This document shows positions 1 through 5,433 of a stretch of 5,433 nt of DNA, piece after piece. A program made the translations under genes and the position numbers. Origin of the DNA: B1-G15 sp964346135. GTDB lineage: Archaea > Thermoproteota > Bathyarchaeia > Bathyarchaeales > Bathyarchaeaceae. Under the pieces are notes generated by a model. It ran no database searches. It saw nothing but the letters and a program-made list of their open reading frames with translations, and was not told the DNA's origin. The DNA is taken from assembly GCA_964346135.1 (NCBI GenBank), contig CAYFTS010000106.1, positions 1 to 5,433 on the forward strand, in the 5' to 3' direction. How positions within the stretch are numbered: the stretch's first letter is position 1; every line of letters begins with the position of its first letter.

Positions 1-23
1 GGTTTTGTGTTATGGTTCTGAGA

Positions 24-248
24 TTATGCCGGGAATGCTATGACAGCCAGAGTGCGTTCGTCTGCACTTCCAATATCCACACCACCAGTCTTTCTCCATT
101 GAATTTTGACAGTGATTGCGTGCACCGGATAACCCAAGAATTGCTGCGTCAATCCTTCTGCGATGGGTAGGAAAATCAAGTTTCCGAAAATCCATATGAG
201 TATCGCTGCACCAATAGAAAGGACACATGCATGAAATAAGAAAATTCG
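24..248 (-). pseudogene. Small membrane-protein reading frame lacking a start codon (unrecognised)
   Basis: This minus-strand frame is open for 74 codons between stops at 249-251 and 24-26. It reads like real protein. A hydrophobic segment at about residues 8-30 (SIGAAILIWIFGNLIFLPIA in its core) is followed by a soluble tail with charged and turn residues (ITVKIQWRKTGGVDIGSADE) ending in AVIAFPA. Many codons begin with G, as in coding DNA. No ATG or GTG lies in frame; the only candidates are TTG codons at the end of the helix or later, which would cut the helix off. ATG codons just upstream (minus strand, near 226-232) lie in the two other frames, so a one-base frameshift or sequence error would give a plausible short protein with an N-terminal helix. 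It is divergent from the gene at 278. I do not recognise the family. It could be a decayed gene, a small protein with a non-standard start, or chance. Confidence 0.35.
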
Positions 249-266
249 TTAGGAGCAGAATAAAAG

Positions 267-272
267 GGTGAT
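267..272 (+). promoter_or_regulatory. Ribosome binding site GGTGAT
   Basis: GGTGAT matches the sequence complementary to the archaeal 16S rRNA 3' end and sits five bases before GTG 278. An in-frame TGA at 272-274 blocks any earlier start, so this site supports GTG as the true start. The ATG at 271 lies in another frame that stops after nine codons. Confidence 0.6.
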
Positions 273-277
273 GATTA

Positions 278-1225
278 GTGACATCAAAATACAAAGTTAA
301 ACCCATCTCCATTGAGAAGAAGAACGCTTTGATGGAAAAATACGGCGAACGGATTCTCTATGAAGAAAGAGCTGACATATACGGTTGTTGCATCAAACTC
401 TTGACGGACATCAAATACGTGAAGGAACGTTGGGAAGAGAATTTCTACCCCATGTCTGCTCACGTTCGCTCTCACGGAAGACTCGTCGTCACCGAAGAGA
501 ACGGTGAAAAGCTAAAGGTTATGTACGATCAACTGTCAAAAACAGCAATTCTAGTAAACGTTGACTATTATGGCTGGGTAAAATCCATCGCACTAAGCGT
601 CGCCAGCGACATACTGGAAGACGAACATGACATTAATTCTGTTCACGGCGCCTGCGTTGACATATCTGGGCAAGGAGTCTGCCTAATTGCGCCCTCTGGA
701 ACAGGCAAAACAACACATACATATGGCCTCCTCAGGCTCAAAGGCGTCCGCGTCATATCGGACGACTGGTTTTTCGTCCGCTTAATGGCTGATCAAGACG
801 TGGCATTCGGCTCTGAGAAAAACTTCTATATTCAGGCGGACATAGCGGAAACTTGGGGCGAATACAGCAAACTCGTTGAGAAGGCTGAGTTTGACGCTAA
901 GGGTAGGGCTGTTGTAAACGTCAGGTGGATCGTCGGAAAGGGGAAGATTTTACCGCTTACCACATTGAGAACAGCTATTTTGCTGAATCGCGACCCAGAA
1001 GACGAAACAATTGTCAAAAAAATAACGCCTAATGAAGCGATTCAATACATGAAGAAAGTGGACTTCTGTAATCCTCATCTGCTAGTAAAAGACAAACGGA
1101 AAAACGATCTGCGAGAGCGATTCTTCAGGGAGTTTTTCAGCCGTCTCGAAACCTACCTAATCAACATAACATTACCACCCCTCGAGACCCATCGAGTGAT
1201 AAAGGAAGAGGTTTTGAGGTTATAG
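278..1225 (+). CDS. HPr kinase/PEP carboxykinase-like P-loop protein
   Basis: This is a complete 315-residue protein starting with GTG and ending with TAG. Residues 1-120 are not recognised. The region from about 122 to 240 resembles the catalytic core of HPr kinase/phosphorylase and the related PEP carboxykinases. It has a His-Gly pair (H123-G124), a short beta hairpin ending in GQGVCLIAPS, a Walker A loop APSGTGKTT (138-146), and a hydrophobic strand ending in the acidic pair ISDDW (160-164), where HprK has its catalytic DD and PEPCK its GDDE motif. SGTGKTT is the exact PEPCK kinase-1 wording. The fuller HprK signature E-x-R-G-x-G is not present; only a weak echo (GRAVVNV, 209-215) follows. 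No signal peptide or membrane helix is seen, so it should be cytoplasmic. It heads a probable operon with phosphofructokinase (25-base gap) and glucan phosphorylase. The substrate is unknown: it may phosphorylate a protein, a small molecule, or only bind nucleotide. Fold call firm, function open. Confidence 0.72.
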   Translation: MTSKYKVKPISIEKKNALMEKYGERILYEERADIYGCCIKLLTDIKYVKERWEENFYPMSAHVRSHGRLVVTEENGEKLKVMYDQLSKTAILVNVDYYGWVKSIALSVASDILEDEHDINSVHGACVDISGQGVCLIAPSGTGKTTHTYGLLRLKGVRVISDDWFFVRLMADQDVAFGSEKNFYIQADIAETWGEYSKLVEKAEFDAKGRAVVNVRWIVGKGKILPLTTLRTAILLNRDPEDETIVKKITPNEAIQYMKKVDFCNPHLLVKDKRKNDLRERFFREFFSRLETYLINITLPPLETHRVIKEEVLRL

Positions 1226-1234
1226 CAACAGAAA

Positions 1235-1241
1235 AGAGGTG
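1235..1241 (+). promoter_or_regulatory. Ribosome binding site AGAGGTG deciding the pfk start
   Basis: AGAGGTG lies nine bases before ATG 1251. The GTG at 1239-1241 is in frame and would add four residues, but it is part of this purine-rich motif and has no good site of its own. Starting at ATG 1251 also gives the usual phosphofructokinase N-terminus. Confidence 0.55.
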
Positions 1242-1250
1242 CCATCAAAT

Positions 1251-2213
1251 ATGCGGAGAATTGGCGTTGTAACCGCTGGTGGAGACGCTCCTGGAATGAA
1301 TGCTGCCATCCGCTCTATAGTTCGCGTAGCCGTGTTCCACGGGCTAGAGGTCATAGGAATCGAAAGAGGGTATGCAGGACTTATTGAAGGACAGGTTCGC
1401 CCCTTAGGACCCCGCTCTGTAAGCGGAATAATTAATCGTGGCGGAACCATACTCAAAACTGCTCGGTGTGAAGAGATTAAGACTGGTCAAGGCATCCAGA
1501 AGGCGACAAACACCTTAAAGACTAAGGGGATTGAAGGGTTGATAGTAATCGGGGGAGATGGCGCCTTCAAGGGGGCGAGTGAATTACACGAAGCCAGCGG
1601 ATTACCCATGGTAGGGGTTCCAGCCACCATTGACAATGATGTAGCTGGCACGGATACGACAGTTGGCTTTGACACGGCCGTCAACACCGCCTTATTCACC
1701 ATTGACAGAATCCGAGATACGGCTACATCTCACGAAAGGGTATTTGTGGTGGAAGTGATGGGGCGAAAACGGGGATTCCTCGCCCTAGAGGTGGGTCTCG
1801 CCGAAGGAGCGGAATTCATTCTTATCCCAGAAATCGAGTATGATCTGCAGGATATATGTGAAAAGCTTGAGCAAGGGCGAAGAAAAGGCAAAACATCCGA
1901 GATCATAGTCATGGCTGAAGGAGCGGGAAATTCTGCTGCCATTGTAGAACAGATCAAGAAGGAAACTGGATACGACGTGCGTTTGACTACCTTGGGACAC
2001 GCCCAAAGAGGAGGGCCTCCAACGGCTCAAAGCAGAATTCTAGGCAACCAATTCGGAGCTTACGCTGTAAAGCTACTTCGGAAAGGAGCAAAAAAGAAGA
2101 TGGTAGGGATTAAAGGCCGGGAAATCGTTTCAGTTGACTTGGACTACGCTTGGAAGGAAAGAAAAGAATTAGACATGAACTTATACCGTTTGGCTGAGAT
2201 TCTGTCCACATAA
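1251..2213 (+). CDS. pfkA: ATP-dependent 6-phosphofructokinase (bacterial PfkA type)
   Basis: It phosphorylates fructose 6-phosphate to fructose 1,6-bisphosphate, the committed step of glycolysis, in the cytoplasm. From ATG 1251 the protein has 320 residues, the usual length for this family. Visible motifs are GGDAPGMNAA (10-19, ATP site), INRGGT (61-66), R72, VIGGDGAF (99-106), PATIDNDVAGTD (124-135) with the catalytic Asp at 128, HERVFVVEVMGR (161-172), AEG (222-224) and LGHAQRGG (248-255). Glycine after GGD (104) is typical of ATP enzymes; PPi enzymes carry Asp there. The residue before TIDND is Ala 125, instead of Gly (ATP type) or Lys (PPi type). Many residues matching the E. coli effector site appear kept (R21, R25, R55, R155, E188, K212, K214), so allosteric control is plausible. 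Many archaea instead use ADP-dependent kinases unrelated to this family, so acquisition from bacteria is possible. ATP as donor is likely, not proven. Confidence 0.93.
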   Translation: MRRIGVVTAGGDAPGMNAAIRSIVRVAVFHGLEVIGIERGYAGLIEGQVRPLGPRSVSGIINRGGTILKTARCEEIKTGQGIQKATNTLKTKGIEGLIVIGGDGAFKGASELHEASGLPMVGVPATIDNDVAGTDTTVGFDTAVNTALFTIDRIRDTATSHERVFVVEVMGRKRGFLALEVGLAEGAEFILIPEIEYDLQDICEKLEQGRRKGKTSEIIVMAEGAGNSAAIVEQIKKETGYDVRLTTLGHAQRGGPPTAQSRILGNQFGAYAVKLLRKGAKKKMVGIKGREIVSVDLDYAWKERKELDMNLYRLAEILST

Positions 2214-2221
2214 TGGTGATT

Positions 2222-2235
2222 GATATATTATAAAC
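2222..2235 (+). promoter_or_regulatory. Possible internal TATA-like promoter before the phosphorylase gene
   Basis: The 47-base gap between the two genes contains the A/T-rich run GATATATTATAAAC, resembling an archaeal TATA box. A start 25-27 bases downstream would fall near 2250-2258, giving a very short leader that would omit most or all of the purine-rich site at 2243-2250. Readthrough from upstream is therefore equally likely. Confidence 0.3.
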
Positions 2236-2242
2236 CAAACAC

Positions 2243-2250
2243 GGAAGGAG
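2243..2250 (+). promoter_or_regulatory. Ribosome binding site GGAAGGAG for the glucan phosphorylase
   Basis: GGAAGGAG ends ten bases before ATG 2261. The spacing is slightly long, but this is the only strong purine-rich site nearby. A second ATG at 2265 is out of frame. Confidence 0.5.
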
Positions 2251-2260
2251 AAGAATCTGG

Positions 2261-3937
2261 ATGGATGAGTTACGTGCGATCGGAAAAGGACAGAAAATTG
2301 CCTATTTCTCGATGGAGATAGGCCTGATGAATGAGATCCACACCTATTCTGGAGGTTTAGGAGTTTTAGCTGGCGACACAATAAGGTCAAGCGCAGATCT
2401 AAAACTGCCATTGGTGGCTGTTACATTAGTTAGTAAAAAAGGATACTTTAGACAGGAAATAACTGATGATGGAAGGCAGATTGAGCACCCTCAAGAGTGG
2501 GATCCCTCGAAATACATGAAACTGCTACCTGTAGAAGTGACAGTGCAGATTCAGAATAGGGACGTGAAGATTAAAGCTTGGCTTTACAAGGTGCAGAGTC
2601 TAACAGGAAGAATTGTCCCCATTCTTTTTCTCGACACCGATGTGGAAGGAAACACCCCAGAAGATAAAGAGATAACCTTTTTTCTGTACGGAGGAGATGA
2701 AAGATACAGACTAAAACAAGAGATCGTTCTCGGAATCGGAGGCGTAAGAATACTTGAGGCTTTGGGCCTCAAAGTCAGAAAATATCACATGAACGAAGGA
2801 CATTCCAGCCTTCTTGCTTTAGAGCTTTTGCATAGACACGCGATGCATATAGAAAATGTACGCGAATTGTGCATCTTCACCACCCACACTCCTGTGGAAG
2901 CAGGCCACGACAAATTTCCCTACGATATTGTTAAGGAAATTCTTGGGGAAAAAGCTGACTTGGAAGTCTTGAGGAAATTCGGTGGGCACGATAGATTAAA
3001 CATGACTCTCTTTGCCTTAAACCTAAGTAACTACATTAACGGCGTAGCAAAAAAGCACCGAGAAGTATCTAGAGAAATGTTTCCAGGTTACGAGATCCAT
3101 GCAATAACAAACGGCATCCATTCCTATACGTGGACATGCGAAAGCTTTAGGAAAATTTACGATAAGTACCTGCCCGGATGGGCGAATGAACCGGATTTAC
3201 TTGTAAGAGTGGACGGAATCCCGGATGAAGACGTTTGGCAAGCCCATGTGGAAGCAAAAAGGGTGTTAATTGACTACGTTAACAAGACGACGAGTATCAA
3301 CATGGATTACGACGCATTGACCCTAGGATTTGCCCGAAGAGCAACCGCATACAAAAGGGCTGATTTGTTGTTCTCAGACCTAGAGAAGCTAAAAAAGGTA
3401 AATAGAAAGGGTGAGATCCAAGTCATCTTTGCGGGAAAAGCCCACCCTAAAGATGAACCAGGCAAGAAAATGATTGAACAAATCTTTCGCCACATCGAGA
3501 AACTAAAAGACGAGATCAAAATTATGTATTTAGAAAATTACGACCTGAATCTCGCAGCCAAACTAGTTTCAGGAGTTGATGTCTGGCTAAACACACCTTT
3601 GCGGCCCCTAGAAGCCTCAGGCACAAGCGGAATGAAGGCAGCCCACAACGGAGTGATAAACCTCAGCGTCTTAGACGGCTGGTGGATCGAAGGCTGGATC
3701 GAGGGCGTCACAGGCTGGGCCATAGGACCACACCCCGACGAGTACGTGTCAACGGAGGAGAGCCGCATCAGAGAAGTAGATGATTTGTACAATAAGCTAG
3801 AATACACAATCATTCCGATGTTCTATCAGAGAAGAGACGAGTGGATAAGGATGATGGAGAACTCGATCGGAAAAATTGCCTACTACTTTAACAGCCACAG
3901 AATGATGCACAGATATGTAACCGAGGCCTACCTGTAA
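2261..3937 (+). CDS. glgP: Alpha-glucan (glycogen/starch) phosphorylase, short GT35 form
   Basis: This PLP-dependent enzyme splits terminal alpha-1,4-linked glucose from glycogen or maltodextrin with phosphate, releasing glucose 1-phosphate. The protein is complete at 558 residues, much shorter than the 800-850 residues of rabbit- or E. coli-type enzymes, and fits the short archaeal/thermophile branch. Motifs in order: IAYFSMEIG (13-21), TYSGGLGVLAGD (28-39), HMNEGHSS (176-183), FTTHTPVEAGHD (206-217), ITNGIHSYTW (282-291), FARRATAYKR (357-366), IFAGKAHPKDEPGK (389-402), LNTPLRPLEASGTSGMKAAHNG (443-464) and VLDGWWIEG (470-478). Lys 459 in GTSGMK should carry the PLP Schiff base. EASGTSGMK rather than EASGTGNMK marks the short subgroup. 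The N-terminus begins almost at the first core motif, so the extra N-terminal part of long relatives is absent. It follows pfkA by 47 bases and supplies sugar phosphate upstream of it in the same pathway. Glycogen versus maltodextrin preference cannot be read from sequence. Confidence 0.92.
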   Translation: MDELRAIGKGQKIAYFSMEIGLMNEIHTYSGGLGVLAGDTIRSSADLKLPLVAVTLVSKKGYFRQEITDDGRQIEHPQEWDPSKYMKLLPVEVTVQIQNRDVKIKAWLYKVQSLTGRIVPILFLDTDVEGNTPEDKEITFFLYGGDERYRLKQEIVLGIGGVRILEALGLKVRKYHMNEGHSSLLALELLHRHAMHIENVRELCIFTTHTPVEAGHDKFPYDIVKEILGEKADLEVLRKFGGHDRLNMTLFALNLSNYINGVAKKHREVSREMFPGYEIHAITNGIHSYTWTCESFRKIYDKYLPGWANEPDLLVRVDGIPDEDVWQAHVEAKRVLIDYVNKTTSINMDYDALTLGFARRATAYKRADLLFSDLEKLKKVNRKGEIQVIFAGKAHPKDEPGKKMIEQIFRHIEKLKDEIKIMYLENYDLNLAAKLVSGVDVWLNTPLRPLEASGTSGMKAAHNGVINLSVLDGWWIEGWIEGVTGWAIGPHPDEYVSTEESRIREVDDLYNKLEYTIIPMFYQRRDEWIRMMENSIGKIAYYFNSHRMMHRYVTEAYL

Positions 3938-3978
3938 GTCTCGCGTTCTTTCTCTGACGGGAAGAAGTCTCCATGTGA

Positions 3979-4022
3979 TTTATAAATTTGCCCGAGAATT
4001 TAAACCTAAGTTTAAACTTAAC
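3979..4022. repeat. TATA-like box, tandem 12-mers and 14-bp palindrome between convergent genes
   Basis: TTTATAAATTTG at 3979-3990 looks like a TATA box. Next come two tandem 12-base units, TTTAAACCTAAG (3999-4010) and TTTAAACTTAAC (4011-4022), differing at two positions. Across their junction lies a perfect 14-bp palindrome, TAAGTTTAAACTTA (4007-4020). The flanking genes converge here, so no gene is placed to use the box. It may be a protein-binding site, a promoter for an antisense or small RNA, or simply A/T-rich spacer. Confidence 0.35.
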
Positions 4023-4064
4023 CCCCACACTTTTCAACATATTCTTGGCACTACAAAGTTTTGG

Positions 4065-4087
4065 AAAAATGTTGGCAACTTGCTAAC
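4065..4087 (-). terminator. Possible terminator of the cation exchanger gene
   Basis: Starting seven bases past the exchanger stop codon, the minus strand has an imperfect inverted repeat, GTTAGC-AAGTT-GCCAAC (one mismatched pair), followed by A and five T residues. T runs end transcription in archaea. The plus strand forms a slightly better stem (G-T wobble in place of the mismatch) followed by TTT, so it might also serve the operon arriving from the left. Confidence 0.35.
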
Positions 4088-4093
4088 TTTCAC

Positions 4094-5047
4094 TTAAAAG
4101 ACTGCTTGAAATAGAATATATAACATTATCAAAATTATGCCACCTACTTGCGAGACACCGCCTTTTGTCAAATAGCGCCACAGTATAAGGTTAGTAACCA
4201 ACACAAAAAGAAGAATCTCTGTGAAGGCGGCGATGTCAACTGCAAAAGGAGACAAGAGAAAAACAAAACCAAGCACCAAGGTTATGGTTGTTAAATTAGC
4301 TCCAATAGCGTCTCCCAACGCGAGATGCACCCGTCCTCGCTTGACTGCTGCCAGACCAAACGCAAATTCAGGTAGTGATGTGCCTATTGCCACAATTCTT
4401 GCCCCTATCAAGATAGAAGGAACCCCAAGAGAGTATGCAATGTCAGCCGCCGAAGAAACAGCAAAACGAGAGGTTAGGATAACAATGGCTGCACCTGCAA
4501 CAATCCAAAAGAAAATTCTCTTCTGACCTTTTCTTTGATCCTGTTTTCCTACAGAATCCTCAGAGGCCGAATTCCTCTTTTTTACCATTCTGTACATGCT
4601 GAAAGCAAAAATTCCCAGAAGTACTACGCCTATAAGTGGACTATCAATAAGTGGGCTAGGAGCCATGATTCGCGATATGACAAGAAGAAGAGGAATAATC
4701 GAGGCTAGAAACAGTATATCGACTACTTCCACTAAGAGGTCTGTACGACATGCCTCAAGCGTACCTAGCACCGCTAAGAAACCTATTACAATACCGATGT
4801 TAAAGAGGTGTGAACCAAGTATGTCTCCGATGGAGACTCCAGGCACGCCCTCATAGATCGCGAAGCCCGCTACCGTTATTTCAGGTAAAGAGGTCATCAC
4901 CGAGAGGATTACGAAACCCGCAGAAGCTTCACTTAAGTCAGTAAGCTCAATTAGTTCTTCTATATATTTTACAGTGAAATGGCTAGCCCAAGCCAAAACA
5001 ACCAATGATACGGCAAGAACCAATAGCTGAACTATGAAATCTGTCAT
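4094..5047 (-). CDS. Cation/Ca2+ exchanger, CaCA family (sodium/calcium antiporter type)
   Basis: This integral membrane antiporter probably exports Ca2+ in exchange for Na+ or H+. The 317-residue protein has about ten hydrophobic helices (roughly 3-22, 43-66, 80-98, 104-126, 136-153, 179-197, 212-233, 248-268, 271-292, 302-317) in two halves joined by a charged cytoplasmic linker (about 152-178). Each half has the family's alpha repeat: MTSLPE (51-56) with GDILGSHLFNIG (74-85), and GTSLPE (222-227) with GDAIGANLTTI (245-255). Glu 56 and Glu 227 match the ion-binding glutamates of the structurally known archaeal exchanger. Both halves have Asp in the following GD motif (D75, D246), whereas that archaeal protein is recalled to have Asn in one half. 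GSH and GAN replace the usual GSN. The stop is TAA and the start ATG, with a weak GATGA motif upstream. It converges on the sugar operon and is not obviously related to it. The coupling ion is uncertain. Confidence 0.88.
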   Translation of the reverse strand: MTDFIVQLLVLAVSLVVLAWASHFTVKYIEELIELTDLSEASAGFVILSVMTSLPEITVAGFAIYEGVPGVSIGDILGSHLFNIGIVIGFLAVLGTLEACRTDLLVEVVDILFLASIIPLLLVISRIMAPSPLIDSPLIGVVLLGIFAFSMYRMVKKRNSASEDSVGKQDQRKGQKRIFFWIVAGAAIVILTSRFAVSSAADIAYSLGVPSILIGARIVAIGTSLPEFAFGLAAVKRGRVHLALGDAIGANLTTITLVLGFVFLLSPFAVDIAAFTEILLFVLVTNLILWRYLTKGGVSQVGGIILIMLYILFQAVF

Positions 5048-5071
5048 ATCGCGTCATCTAAAAAGTAGCGA

Positions 5072-5082
5072 TCTAAATATGC
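5072..5082 (-). promoter_or_regulatory. TATA-like promoter element of the exchanger gene
   Basis: Read on the minus strand, GCATATTTAGA is centred about 30 bases before ATG 5047. An archaeal start site 25-27 bases downstream would fall almost at the start codon, suggesting a leaderless or near-leaderless mRNA. That would agree with the lack of a strong ribosome binding site. Confidence 0.35.
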
Positions 5083-5158
5083 TTTATGCAAGTTTTGCGT
5101 TTATCGCACTAACAATTTTTTCAGCTTTTACAAATTGTAACCCTTAGCAGGTTCTAGT

Positions 5159-5198
5159 CGTCGAGAAATAGATTTAGACCTTGTTTAAATCCTCGATG
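5159..5198. other. 40-base bulged hairpin in a gene-free stretch
   Basis: Bases 5159-5165 (CGTCGAG) pair with 5192-5198 (CTCGATG), and bases 5171-5179 (GATTTAGAC) pair with 5183-5191 (GTTTAAATC). The result is 16 base pairs with two G-T wobbles, a one-sided five-base bulge (AAATA) and a three-base loop (CTT). It lies in the 5048-5259 stretch, where no gene is supported. It could be part of a small RNA, a 5' leader element of whatever is transcribed rightward, or a processing site. No T run follows it on the plus strand, which argues against a simple terminator. Confidence 0.4.
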
Positions 5199-5259
5199 CG
5201 TGTGAATAATTATCAAATCTCAACGGCAAATTTCTTGAAAAGTTTGATTGCGTAGTTGA

Positions 5260-5433
5260 CTATCTTCTTGGCATGCATGCATTCGCAGGGTCGGGAAGAG
5301 GACTCTGGGGCAAGATTACTCATATGGCTTGAGAACAAAGCCAGTGCACAGGCTCATCAAACACGGCATTTACAAACATGTCAGACATCCAATTTCTCTC
5401 GCGGCAATCATGTACAGCCTAGGTATCCCCTTG
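5260..5433 (+). pseudogene. Isoprenylcysteine carboxyl methyltransferase-like fragment, N-terminus missing, runs off the window
   Basis: After the stop at 5257-5259 this frame is open to the window end (58 codons). From about 5281 it reads RRVGKRTLGQDYSYGLRTK, then VHRLIKHGIYKHVRHPISLAA (5344-5406), then a hydrophobic run. The pattern RTLG...S...L...H.LIKHGIYK.VRHP followed by a membrane helix is the core of the ICMT/phospholipid methyltransferase-like membrane family, which uses S-adenosylmethionine. Tyr is more usual after RHP, where Ile-Ser stands here. No ATG precedes the conserved part; the first in-frame ATG (5410) lies beyond it. The membrane helices expected upstream are absent, and all three frames upstream hold stops. 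A short hydrophobic piece (LTIFLACMH) sits just upstream in another frame, hinting at a frameshift. It may be a decayed gene, a 5' truncation, or a sequence error; the C-terminus is outside the window. Confidence 0.5.

Noticed and set aside
3..173. Plus-strand open frame at the left edge
   Set aside because: Its translation is rich in Cys and Ser with no recognisable pattern, and it lies opposite the more convincing minus-strand frame.
10..312. 100-residue minus-strand frame starting with ATG
   Set aside because: It overlaps the start of the HprK-like gene, is rich in Cys, His and Trp, and has no recognisable domain. The overlapping frame at 24-248 is much more protein-like.
1239..1250. GTG 1239 as the phosphofructokinase start (four extra residues)
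   Set aside because: The GTG is part of the AGAGGTG ribosome site for ATG 1251, and the ATG start gives the usual N-terminus and the family's 320-residue length.
4221..4856. Two plus-strand frames of 101 and 86 residues opposite the exchanger gene
   Set aside because: They are basic, low-information shadows of a clearly coding membrane protein on the other strand.
5151..5205. tRNA-like or bulge-helix-bulge intron element near TTTAAATCC
   Set aside because: The pairing forms one long bulged hairpin. There is no acceptor, D or T arm set and no pair of three-base bulges around a four-bp helix.
5271..5280. Palindrome GCATGCATGC, echoed by CATGCATG at 226-233
   Set aside because: Short self-complementary alternations of this kind arise easily by chance, and no shared context or flanking repeat links the two.
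1..5433. CRISPR array, insertion sequence, prophage or defence genes
   Set aside because: No regularly spaced repeats, terminal inverted repeats, transposase, integrase or phage-like proteins were seen.

Overview
The window most likely comes from an archaeon, probably a mesophilic or moderately thermophilic uncultivated lineage such as Bathyarchaeia. This is inferred from a GGTGAT-type ribosome binding site, A/T-rich TATA-like boxes about 25-30 bases before likely transcription starts, a short-form glucan phosphorylase and an archaeal-looking cation/Ca2+ exchanger. No bacterial -35/-10 promoter stands out. The lineage is a guess, and a bacterial origin is not excluded from sequence alone.

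Layout. Bases 24-248 (minus strand) hold a small reading frame with one membrane helix and no usable start codon. Bases 278-3937 (plus strand) hold three closely spaced genes: a P-loop protein of the HPr kinase/PEP carboxykinase-like fold (GTG start), a complete bacterial-type ATP-dependent 6-phosphofructokinase, and a complete alpha-glucan phosphorylase of the short GT35 type. Gaps of 25 and 47 bases suggest an operon. A 156-base convergent intergenic region follows, with a TATA-like box, a 14-bp perfect palindrome and a possible terminator. Bases 4094-5047 (minus strand) encode a cation/Ca2+ exchanger of about ten helices. The stretch 5048-5259 has no gene, but holds the exchanger's likely promoter and a 40-base hairpin. 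The right edge (5260-5433, plus strand) carries the core of an isoprenylcysteine carboxyl methyltransferase-like protein whose N-terminal part is missing or frameshifted.

How the genes fit together. Glucan phosphorylase releases glucose-1-phosphate from stored glycogen. After conversion to fructose-6-phosphate by enzymes encoded elsewhere, phosphofructokinase commits it to glycolysis. The HprK-like protein at the head of the cluster is the open question. Its bacterial relatives are metabolite-sensing protein kinases, so it may regulate this glycogen-to-glycolysis module in an organism unlikely to have a sugar phosphotransferase system. That link is inferred from gene order only.
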